Below are positions 1-6,457 of a DNA stretch of 6,457 nt, in pieces. Source of the stretch: an uncultured Pseudomonadota bacterium (lineage in GTDB: Bacteria > Pseudomonadota > Gammaproteobacteria > Methylococcales > Methylomonadaceae). A program made the translations under genes and the position numbers. The stretch covers positions 1 through 6,457 of the forward strand of contig CAIZCB010000467.1 of NCBI GenBank assembly GCA_903931355.1, in the 5' to 3' direction. The notes below the pieces were generated by a model. It worked only from the letters and a program-made list of their open reading frames with translations. It had not been told where the DNA came from and ran no database searches. Each line of letters begins with the position of its first letter. The stretch's first letter is position 1.

Positions 1-1409
1 ACCATTTGCGTCATATCTTGTGCTTTTTGATAATCGCTCGATTCACAGTAGCAACGTAATTCTGGGGCATTACCTGAGGCTCTGATATGAATAATATCTT
101 GGTTGCTAAAGCTCAATCTCAAGCCATCGGTTAAATCACAAGCGCTAATTTCGCTGTACTCAGGGCCCAGCAATTTGCCAAACGAATTGGGATCATTTGC
201 CCAGCTTGCTAATAATGATTGACTGAGTTGTGTTGGGAAGTTTTGCAGGCGGTCGCTATCAGTGTAACGCTTGGGGAGCGATAACAATAAATTCGATAGT
301 TTGGCTGATGATTTTTGGGCGGCCGCTAACACAGCGATAATCGGTAAGGCGGCGTCGCGGGTAGCTAAAGAAGTGATTTTTTTACCCTGTGTTTCAATGT
401 CGTTAGCTAATAAAAAACCACCGTTAGCTTCAAAACCGGCAATATGACCTTGTTCGCTATTCAAGCTTTCCATCGCTGCGATGACATAAGGCGAGCCAAT
501 TTTGGTGCGCTTAACCTGATCAAAACTGCCGCTTAATTCGATAGCGGTATTACAACTTACCGGTATTGCAATTTGTTGAATGCCTAAGTAGCCGCTGGTG
601 ATTAAGCCAACTAAATCGCCGCGCAACCAATGCCCATTTTCATCGGCAATTAATGGCCGGTCGCCGTCGCCATCGGTGGAGAGAATGGCATCAAAACCAT
701 ACTGTTGTGACCAGTTTTTGCCACGTTGTTTGTCTTCATCACTAACCGCTTCGGTATCAATCGGTACAAAAACTTCGGTTCTATCCAGTGATACCACTTG
801 AGCGCCCAGTTTCTCTAAGATATTTTTCAATACATCGCGAGCAACGCTGGAGTGTTGGTAAAAGCCCAGTTTCATACCTGACAGAATGTCGGCTGGAAAG
901 AAATCTAAATAGCGGTTTTCATAATCAATAATCGCTTTTGGGTTAATTGATAATCTAGGGGCTGAAATAGTTTTGTTGGCCATTTCGAGTGGTAGATTGA
1001 TCATTGCCAATTCATCGGCTTTGCTAATTTCACCGTCAGGCCGATAAAACTTCATGCCATTACGATCAAAAGGAATATGGCTGCCGGTGACCATAATCGC
1101 TGGAATGCCCTGTTTTTGAGCGTAATAGGCGAGGGCTGGCGTCGGTAGTTCGCCACAAAAATCTACCTTTAAACCATTTGCTTCAATCGTTGCCGCACAA
1201 GCTTGAGCAATCTGTGGGCTGCTGGGGCGTAAATCGATGCCTATGGCTACACTATCAAAATCATAGCTTTGCTTGAGCACAGTTAAAAAAGCTTGGGTAT
1301 AGGCAGCACAAATCTCATCGCTCATTTGCGTAACCAAGCCTCTTACGCCACTAGTGCCAAAGGCGACGCCATTGTCTAGCATTAAATCTTGAATTGTAGT
1401 CATGCTCAT
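1..1409 (-). CDS. manB: Phosphomannomutase (alpha-D-phosphohexomutase family), C-terminus cut by window edge
   Basis: Interconverts mannose-6-phosphate and mannose-1-phosphate in the cytoplasm, the middle step of GDP-mannose synthesis. Numbering from the ATG at 1403, I read 467 residues before the edge. The N-terminal domain starts with FGTSGVRGLV (about 15-24). The phosphoserine loop is TGSHIP with Ser108, the Mg-binding loop is DGDGDR (244-249), the sugar-recognition loop is GFEANGGF (323-330), and the C-terminal phosphate loop is RASGNAPELR (441-450). All four domains are present, so probably only a few residues are missing. Two in-frame ATGs, at 1409 and 1403, follow the manC stop by 3 or 9 bases. 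Neither has a clear Shine-Dalgarno, so translational coupling to manC is likely. The longer start is given; the true one is uncertain. The TGSHIP and SGNAPE loops differ from the usual TASHNP and SGTEP, so this is not the E. coli CpsG subgroup. A phosphoglucomutase activity cannot be excluded, but the manC neighbour favours mannose. Confidence 0.9.
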   Translation of the reverse strand, partial: MSMTTIQDLMLDNGVAFGTSGVRGLVTQMSDEICAAYTQAFLTVLKQSYDFDSVAIGIDLRPSSPQIAQACAATIEANGLKVDFCGELPTPALAYYAQKQGIPAIMVTGSHIPFDRNGMKFYRPDGEISKADELAMINLPLEMANKTISAPRLSINPKAIIDYENRYLDFFPADILSGMKLGFYQHSSVARDVLKNILEKLGAQVVSLDRTEVFVPIDTEAVSDEDKQRGKNWSQQYGFDAILSTDGDGDRPLIADENGHWLRGDLVGLITSGYLGIQQIAIPVSCNTAIELSGSFDQVKRTKIGSPYVIAAMESLNSEQGHIAGFEANGGFLLANDIETQGKKITSLATRDAALPIIAVLAAAQKSSAKLSNLLLSLPKRYTDSDRLQNFPTQLSQSLLASWANDPNSFGKLLGPEYSEISACDLTDGLRLSFSNQDIIHIRASGNAPELRCYCESSDYQKAQDMTQM

Positions 1410-1412
1410 CAA

Positions 1413-2843
1413 TTATCGATTGTAGTTATCATCCAAACGGACAATATCGTCCTCATTTAAGTAAGTCCCTGATTGCACTTCGATTAAATGCAAAGGGATT
1501 TTGCCAGGGTTTTCGAGGCGGTGAATTTCACCTATGGGAATATAGGTTGATTGGTTTTCGCTGAGTAATTTTGACTCGGTTGCTGAACTAATCATTGCGG
1601 TACCGGTAACCACTACCCAGTGTTCTGCGCGGTGATGATGCATTTGTAGCGACAATTTTGCGCCGGGGTTGACCATGATGCGTTTGACTAGAAATCGATT
1701 GCCTGAGTCTATCGATTCGTACCAACCCCAAGGTCGATAAACCCGTGAATGTTGGAGATGTTCAGTACGATTTTGGGCTTTTAGATGATCAACGACTTTT
1801 TTCACATCTTGTGTGTAGTCTTTATGAACCACCAATACCGCATCAGAGGTTTCAACAACAATTAGATTTTCTACCCCAATTACTGCTAATGCACGGCTCT
1901 CGGCGCGTAAAAAACAGTTTTGAACTTGATCGGTAAATACATCGCCACGGCTAACATTACCCAATTCATCTTTTTCATGTGCTGCCCACAAAGACGACCA
2001 TGAGCCTATATCGTTCCAGCCCATGCTAACCGGTACCACTGCTGCGTTGGCGGTGCGTTCCATGACCGCATAATCGATAGATTTTGAAGGGCATTGAGCA
2101 AATGCTTGTTTATCTAAGCGGGTAAAATCAAAATCCGAATGACTGAGTTTGACCGCATTAGCACTGGCTAAGGCAATTTCAGGTTCATATTGCTTGAGTT
2201 CTTCAAGAAAAACTGAGGCTTTAAACACAAACATGCCGCTATTCCAAAAATATCCACCATCATCAAGATAGCCACAGGCTGTTTCGTAGTTGGGTTTTTC
2301 TTCAAAGCGTTCAACGTGAAAAGCTGAATCAAGTCCATTGATTGCGTTACCTTTACGAATGTAACCATAACCCGTTTCAGGGCTATCGGGTACTAAGCCG
2401 AAGGTGACTAACAAGCCTTGTGCCGCTGTTTGACGGGCTTGCTCAATCGCTTCCGCAAAAGCCGCCAGATTTTCAATTAAATGGTCGGCAGGCAGTACCA
2501 GCATCATCGCATCTGGATCGCTGTCATATAAATATTTAGCCGCTGCAGCAATCGCGGGTGCGGTATTCCTAGCCAAAGGCTCTAACATCAGCGCAAGTGG
2601 TTTGACGCCAATTTGCATTAACTGTTCTGCTGCTAAAAAACGATGTTCGTTGTTACAAACCAAAAGGGGGGGGGCAATGTCAGGAATATTCGATAAACGT
2701 AAAATGGTTTCCTGCAACATGGTTCTATCTGAAACCAGTGGCAATAGTTGTTTGGGGAGTGCTTCACGGGACATTGGCCATAAACGAGATCCGGCGCCGC
2801 CTGAAAGTATCACTGGATATAGCGAACTGCTTGTTGAACTCAT
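1413..2843 (-). CDS. manC: Mannose-1-phosphate guanylyltransferase / mannose-6-phosphate isomerase (bifunctional, type II)
   Basis: Bifunctional cytoplasmic enzyme. The C-terminal part converts fructose-6-phosphate to mannose-6-phosphate, and the N-terminal part joins mannose-1-phosphate to GTP to make GDP-mannose. The 476 residues match the usual AlgA/CpsB/XanB length. The nucleotidyltransferase domain opens with LSGGAGSRLWPMSRE (13-27) and KQLLPL (31-36), followed by LPADHLI (117-123), RFEEKP (179-184) and YFWNSGMFVF (198-207). The cupin-type isomerase domain has RPWGWYESID (370-379), VKRIMVNPGAKLSLQMHHH (386-404) and RAEHWVVV (405-412). The start ATG has AAGGAG 7 bases upstream, and a promoter candidate lies just beyond. 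The gene is first in an operon with the downstream phosphomannomutase, and together they cover fructose-6-phosphate to GDP-mannose. One oddity is an uninterrupted run of nine C residues (minus strand) at codons 57-60, described separately. No key motif is missing, so the gene as read here should be functional. Confidence 0.97.
   Translation of the reverse strand: MSSTSSSLYPVILSGGAGSRLWPMSREALPKQLLPLVSDRTMLQETILRLSNIPDIAPPLLVCNNEHRFLAAEQLMQIGVKPLALMLEPLARNTAPAIAAAAKYLYDSDPDAMMLVLPADHLIENLAAFAEAIEQARQTAAQGLLVTFGLVPDSPETGYGYIRKGNAINGLDSAFHVERFEEKPNYETACGYLDDGGYFWNSGMFVFKASVFLEELKQYEPEIALASANAVKLSHSDFDFTRLDKQAFAQCPSKSIDYAVMERTANAAVVPVSMGWNDIGSWSSLWAAHEKDELGNVSRGDVFTDQVQNCFLRAESRALAVIGVENLIVVETSDAVLVVHKDYTQDVKKVVDHLKAQNRTEHLQHSRVYRPWGWYESIDSGNRFLVKRIMVNPGAKLSLQMHHHRAEHWVVVTGTAMISSATESKLLSENQSTYIPIGEIHRLENPGKIPLHLIEVQSGTYLNEDDIVRLDDNYNR
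2666..2674 (-). repeat. Homopolymer tract, nine C on the coding strand, inside manC
   Basis: Nine consecutive G on the plus strand, which is C9 on the manC coding strand, followed by TTTT. It encodes Ala57-Pro-Pro-Leu60. By direct reading, loss of one C leads to a TAG at codon 70 and gain of one C leads to a TAA at codon 64. Any slip would therefore truncate ManC to less than 15 percent of its length. It is the longest G/C homopolymer I noticed in the window. Confidence 0.95.
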
Positions 2844-2850
2844 TTAATCA

Positions 2851-2856
2851 CTCCTT
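2851..2856 (-). promoter_or_regulatory. Ribosome binding site of manC
   Basis: The minus strand reads AAGGAG followed by 7 bases (TGATTAA) and the manC ATG. This is a near-consensus Shine-Dalgarno at standard spacing and supports the start at 2843. Confidence 0.85.
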
Positions 2857-2863
2857 GTTGGAA

Positions 2864-2906
2864 ATCTGCTTTATAAATCGAAGGACTATTTTATGTTAAA
2901 GCAGAT
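2864..2906. repeat. Perfect 10-bp inverted repeat spanning the manC promoter candidate (possible operator)
   Basis: The left arm ATCTGCTTTA (2864-2873) and right arm TAAAGCAGAT (2897-2906) are exact reverse complements, separated by 23 bases. The arm centres are 33 bp apart, close to three helical turns. The left arm overlaps the proposed -10 box of manC and the right arm overlaps the proposed -35 box. The arrangement fits two half-sites of a dimeric or tetrameric regulator, or a hairpin in DNA. It is not a typical terminator, because the loop is long and no T tract follows an arm. The repeat is directly seen; its function is inferred. Confidence 0.6.
2870..2899 (-). promoter_or_regulatory. 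Candidate sigma-70 promoter of the manC-phosphomannomutase operon
   Basis: On the minus strand, TTAACA (2899-2894, 5 of 6 matches to TTGACA) is followed by an 18-base spacer and TATAAA (2875-2870, 5 of 6 matches to TATAAT). A transcript would start near 2863 and leave a leader of about 20 bases that contains the manC ribosome binding site. Both boxes overlap the arms of the inverted repeat, so occupancy of the repeat would be expected to affect initiation. Confidence 0.6.
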
Positions 2907-2932
2907 AATAAAAAGTAGACTATTGGTATTAA

Positions 2933-2961
2933 TGGATACAAATAGTTAATTATCGTAAAAT
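2933..2961 (+). promoter_or_regulatory. Weak candidate promoter for the glycosyltransferase-like gene
   Basis: TGGATA (2933-2938, 4 of 6 to consensus) is followed by a 17-base spacer and TAAAAT (2956-2961, 5 of 6). Transcription would begin near 2968, about 29 bases before the chosen start codon. The region is very AT-rich, so chance matches are likely. A TTGACC at 2974-2979 is too close to the gene to serve as its -35 box. Confidence 0.3.
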
Positions 2962-2984
2962 TTACACTTAATTTTGACCGTTTC

Positions 2985-2990
2985 AAGGTG
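2985..2990 (+). promoter_or_regulatory. Ribosome binding site deciding the start of the glycosyltransferase-like gene
   Basis: AAGGTG lies 6 bases before the ATG at 2997. An in-frame GTG at 2988 falls inside this element and has no good Shine-Dalgarno of its own. The ATG is therefore preferred, which shortens the protein by three residues. Confidence 0.6.
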
Positions 2991-2996
2991 AATAAC

Positions 2997-4220
2997 ATGA
3001 CTGGCAAAGAAAAAAAACCGTATGGATTGAAACTTCTGTTATCGCCTAGTCGATTGTTCAAGTCACGACGTGAGCCCCAGACACAAATTGATGATGATCA
3101 GCTTCAGGCTAACAAAAAAGCCATCGCTATTGTTGTGTATCAAGATTATCAAGCCGTAGTGCAAATTCGTAATGCAATACGAATGCAGGGATTAGGTCTT
3201 GATAATGACGGATTGGGATTTGATATCGGCGTCTTTCAAGATGGATTAAAGGAAGACGATGAAGCCAGTGTTCATGCTTATAATCAAACGGCGGTTGAAG
3301 CTTTACAGTTGATTGATAAACACCGTTTTGTGCGACAAGAAAAGCATTTAGGTCATGATTTACATTTGGCTGAAATTGAGAAATTTCTGTTTGAAGATTT
3401 AAATTATGATTTGGTGGTGTTCTTAGATAATCCTGATATTTCACCTAACTATTTTGAACAGCTAGGCAATGTATTTGAAACGCTAAACGCTGACTCGAGG
3501 ATAGCTGCAGTTTCAATTAGTCACGATAATAGCGTTGCTCATCAAATGGTTCCACCTACTCAAACAATCGGCTTGATGCGTCATGCTTGGCTGGCAACCA
3601 AACCTATTCTTGACGCCTATTCTTATATTCATTCATTGTCGCTACCGGATTACCAGCAGCAATTGGTAGCCGATTGGTGGGCTAGTAACTTAGGTTTCAA
3701 AGGCATTGATTTAAACCGTAGCGAAGCCCGTCGTTCAGCTCATGCAGCATTGAAGCTTGCCGAAGTTGCTGTGACAGATCATTCAGCTCAGTTAATTTCA
3801 GATGTCGATTACCAAACTATTGTGCTAAAACAGGCAGAACATTATTTGAAGTCTGGCCAATTTGATTATCAACAGTTTGAGCAGAAACTAGCTCGGGGAG
3901 ATATTCATGTTGACCCCAGTGCTGTGTTAAGCGCCGCAGATACCTCGGTCCATGACATGATGGCGGCTTACAAATTCTTTCTGAAACGATTGCCAGAGAA
4001 CTTCCAAGTGGTCGAATCACGGATTGGCATTCCGGCGGATTTAATGTTTAAAGACTTTTTGTTATCGGATGAATTTTTAAGCCATGAGGATTATTGGCCA
4101 GCTGTGATTGAAGCTGCGAAAAAAGTGATTGCCTTAAACAATCTCAAAAATGCTGGTGATCAAGTATCTGAGCTAGTGGGGGATACGGCTGATGACAGTG
4201 CTCAACCAAAAAACCAATAA
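2997..4220 (+). CDS. Glycosyltransferase-A-like protein with DUF4214-like C-terminal segment
   Basis: Predicted cytoplasmic protein of 407 residues, with no signal peptide or membrane segment, although the N-terminus (10-27) is basic and amphipathic. The N-terminal half reads like a GT-A nucleotide-sugar fold: a beta strand AIAIVVYQ (43-50), then FDIGVFQDG (75-83), then RQEKHLGHD (113-121), then LNYDLVVFLDNPDISPNYF (135-153). The last stretch sits where related glycosyltransferases carry an acidic EDD or DxD metal motif before a VSP-like turn; here it is LDNPD, so the metal site is altered. A helical linker (about 250-310) leads to AYKFFLKRLPENFQVV (324-339) and FLLSDEF (354-360), which resemble the DUF4214 pattern seen at the end of some glycosyltransferases. 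It is divergent from the GDP-mannose operon and shares its upstream region, suggesting a role in a mannose-containing glycan. Donor and acceptor are unknown, and an inactive or regulatory role is possible. The family call rests on remembered motif patterns. Confidence 0.6.
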   Translation: MTGKEKKPYGLKLLLSPSRLFKSRREPQTQIDDDQLQANKKAIAIVVYQDYQAVVQIRNAIRMQGLGLDNDGLGFDIGVFQDGLKEDDEASVHAYNQTAVEALQLIDKHRFVRQEKHLGHDLHLAEIEKFLFEDLNYDLVVFLDNPDISPNYFEQLGNVFETLNADSRIAAVSISHDNSVAHQMVPPTQTIGLMRHAWLATKPILDAYSYIHSLSLPDYQQQLVADWWASNLGFKGIDLNRSEARRSAHAALKLAEVAVTDHSAQLISDVDYQTIVLKQAEHYLKSGQFDYQQFEQKLARGDIHVDPSAVLSAADTSVHDMMAAYKFFLKRLPENFQVVESRIGIPADLMFKDFLLSDEFLSHEDYWPAVIEAAKKVIALNNLKNAGDQVSELVGDTADDSAQPKNQ

Positions 4221-5431
4221 GTGACAAAAATAGCCGCGCCGATTCCGCCTAAATCAGCAATGATGCCGCAGCTGGCGGCATGGCGAATATTGCTAATCCC
4301 CACCGCGCCAAAATAAACCGCCAACACATAAAAAGTGGTTTCGGTGCTGCCTTGCACTACCGAAGCCAAACGTCCGGCAAACGAATCAGCACCGTGGCTT
4401 TGCATGGTGTCTATCATCATCGCTCTCGCGCCACTGCCGCTGAACGGCTTCATTAACGCGGTCGGCAAGCCGTCGATGAAGCGGTTGTCGATCTGGCACA
4501 AATCGACAAGCCAGCGCAAGCCTTGAGTGATTAAATCCAAAGCACCACTGGCCCGAAACACGCCAAATGCCACCAACATCGCCACCAAATAGGGAATGAT
4601 GCTAATTGCGGTTTGAAAGCCTTGTTTCGCGCCTTCGATGAATAATTCGTAAGCGTTCAAGCGTTTATAAGCGGCTGAACCGATAAAAGCGATGACCAAA
4701 CTAAACAAAGTGACATGGCTGATTAATGCCGATTGTTTCAGCATTTCCGCTTGATCCAAACCGGAAAAATACGCCAGCAAGCCACCAACCAAGGCAGTAA
4801 TGCCGCCCAGATAAGCCAGCACCACTTTATCCAGCAAATTGATTTTCTGCACCGCAGCAACCGCCAATAAACCGGTTAAAGTCGAAACATAAGTGGCGAT
4901 TAAAATCGGAATAAACACATCAGTCGGATTCGCCGCGCCCATTTGTGCCCGATAAGCAAAAATCGTCACCGGAAACAAAGTTACTGACGAAGTGTTAATC
5001 ACCAGAAACAGAATTTGCGGATTGCTGGCTTCGCTGGGATTAGGATTGAGCTTCTGCATTTCCTGCATCGCTTTAATTCCCATCGGCGTTGCGGCATTAT
5101 CCAACCCCAACATATTAGCGGCGATATTCATCACCATCGCGCCAAGGGCAGGGTGGTTTTTAGGGATTTCTGGCATTAAGCGTGCAAATAATGGATTTAG
5201 TGCACGGGTTAATAAATCGATAAAACCGCTGTGTTCACCGATTTTCATAATTCCCAGCCATAAGGCTAAGATGCCGCTGAGTCCTATGGAAATATCAAAC
5301 GCGGTTTTTGAGAGGCTGAACATGGCGGTCATCAACTCGGAAAAAATCGTCTGATCGCCGAGTACCAACCATTTAAAGCCCGCTGTGACGAACGCCGTTA
5401 GGAAAAATAAAATCCAAATAAAATTCAGCAC
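4202..5431 (-). CDS. Fused SpmA-SpmB family membrane protein (nucleoside recognition / Gate domains)
   Basis: Inner-membrane protein of 409 residues with many hydrophobic helices, including about 2-24, 45-63, 140-160, 172-194, 203-222, 237-253, 275-293 and 390-407. The first half matches SpmA: an N-terminus MLNFIWILFF, LWLGIMKIGEHSG (57-69), and NMLGLDNAATPMGIKAM (106-122). The second half matches SpmB: PFSGSGARAMMIDTM (329-343) and QGSTETTFYVLAVYFGAVGI (360-379). In Bacillus subtilis SpmA and SpmB are separate proteins needed for spore-core dehydration; the fused form outside spore formers has no role I can name, and transport is only suspected. The start is GTG, with GGAG 11 bases upstream, a slightly long spacing; the N-terminus aligns with SpmA from its first residue, supporting this start. 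The gene follows purB by 20 bases, so co-transcription is likely. Its 3' end overlaps the convergent glycosyltransferase-like gene by 19 bases. Confidence 0.88.
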   Translation of the reverse strand: MLNFIWILFFLTAFVTAGFKWLVLGDQTIFSELMTAMFSLSKTAFDISIGLSGILALWLGIMKIGEHSGFIDLLTRALNPLFARLMPEIPKNHPALGAMVMNIAANMLGLDNAATPMGIKAMQEMQKLNPNPSEASNPQILFLVINTSSVTLFPVTIFAYRAQMGAANPTDVFIPILIATYVSTLTGLLAVAAVQKINLLDKVVLAYLGGITALVGGLLAYFSGLDQAEMLKQSALISHVTLFSLVIAFIGSAAYKRLNAYELFIEGAKQGFQTAISIIPYLVAMLVAFGVFRASGALDLITQGLRWLVDLCQIDNRFIDGLPTALMKPFSGSGARAMMIDTMQSHGADSFAGRLASVVQGSTETTFYVLAVYFGAVGISNIRHAASCGIIADLGGIGAAIFVTYWFFG

Positions 5432-5442
5432 AGCGGATTTAG

Positions 5443-5446
5443 CTCC
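5443..5446 (-). promoter_or_regulatory. Ribosome binding site of the SpmA-SpmB gene
   Basis: The minus strand reads GGAG 11 bases before the GTG start at 5431, inside the short gap after purB. No closer in-frame ATG or GTG exists, so this weakly spaced site supports the unusual GTG start. Confidence 0.5.
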
Positions 5447-5451
5447 AAGGC

Positions 5452-6457
<1,006 letters not shown>

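Noticed and set aside
2957..2975. AAAATT/AATTTT inverted repeat before the glycosyltransferase-like gene
   Set aside because: Only 6 bp of pure A/T with a 7-base loop in an AT-rich stretch; expected by chance.
2988..2990. GTG as the start of the glycosyltransferase-like gene
   Set aside because: It lies inside the AAGGTG Shine-Dalgarno that fits the ATG at 2997, and has no good ribosome binding site of its own.
3127..3444. A 105-residue minus-strand open frame
   Set aside because: It lies wholly inside the glycosyltransferase-like gene, with no ribosome binding site or recognisable motif noticed.
4992..5354. A 120-residue plus-strand open frame
   Set aside because: It is antisense to the clearly conserved SpmA half of the membrane protein gene. 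Its hydrophobic look follows from the opposite strand's codons.
2997..5431. A base-composition break at the junction near 4220 suggesting a transferred segment
   Set aside because: Hand counts of single 60-base lines overlapped (35 and 55 percent GC inside the glycosyltransferase-like gene, 57 and 38 percent inside the membrane protein gene), so no clear shift can be claimed.
4202..5431. Sporulation genes as evidence of a Gram-positive spore former
   Set aside because: The SpmA and SpmB halves are fused, the neighbouring PurB is close to the E. coli type, and related proteins occur in non-spore-forming bacteria.

Overview
The window looks like ordinary chromosomal DNA of a gammaproteobacterium. 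The main evidence is a PurB very close to the Escherichia coli form, together with a bifunctional ManC of the AlgA/CpsB type. A methanotroph or related environmental lineage is possible, because I associate glycosyltransferases with a DUF4214-like tail with such genomes, but that is a low-confidence inference. I see no insertion sequence, integrase, CRISPR array, tRNA, rRNA or prophage gene.

Layout, left to right. (1) Positions 1-2843 hold a two-gene minus-strand operon for GDP-mannose supply. manC (mannose-1-phosphate guanylyltransferase / mannose-6-phosphate isomerase) comes first, and a phosphomannomutase of the TGSHIP subgroup follows 3 or 9 bases later, cut at its C-terminus by the window edge. 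(2) A 153-base AT-rich divergent intergenic region (2844-2996) carries a good promoter candidate for manC, a perfect 10-bp inverted repeat overlapping that promoter, and a weak promoter candidate for the gene on the other side. (3) Positions 2997-4220 on the plus strand encode a divergent glycosyltransferase-A-like protein with an altered DxD region and a DUF4214-like C-terminal segment. (4) Positions 4202-6457 hold a second minus-strand operon. purB (cut at its N-terminus by the window edge) is followed after 20 bases by a membrane protein in which SpmA and SpmB halves are fused. The glycosyltransferase and the SpmA-SpmB gene overlap tail to tail by 19 bases.

How the genes work together. ManC and the phosphomannomutase cover every step from fructose-6-phosphate to GDP-mannose. 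The divergent glycosyltransferase-like gene shares their regulatory region and may act in the glycan or exopolysaccharide pathway that consumes this sugar nucleotide, but its donor cannot be read from sequence. purB is de novo purine synthesis. The SpmA-SpmB protein belongs to the nucleoside recognition (Gate) family, so its pairing with purB suggests, without proving, a role near nucleotide metabolism or transport.

The most notable signals are a 9-base C tract inside manC where either a +1 or a -1 slip gives an immediate stop, the inverted repeat over the manC promoter, the non-canonical active-site loops of the phosphomannomutase, and the degenerate metal motif of the glycosyltransferase-like protein. 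I found no convincing evidence of a wholly new multi-gene system.
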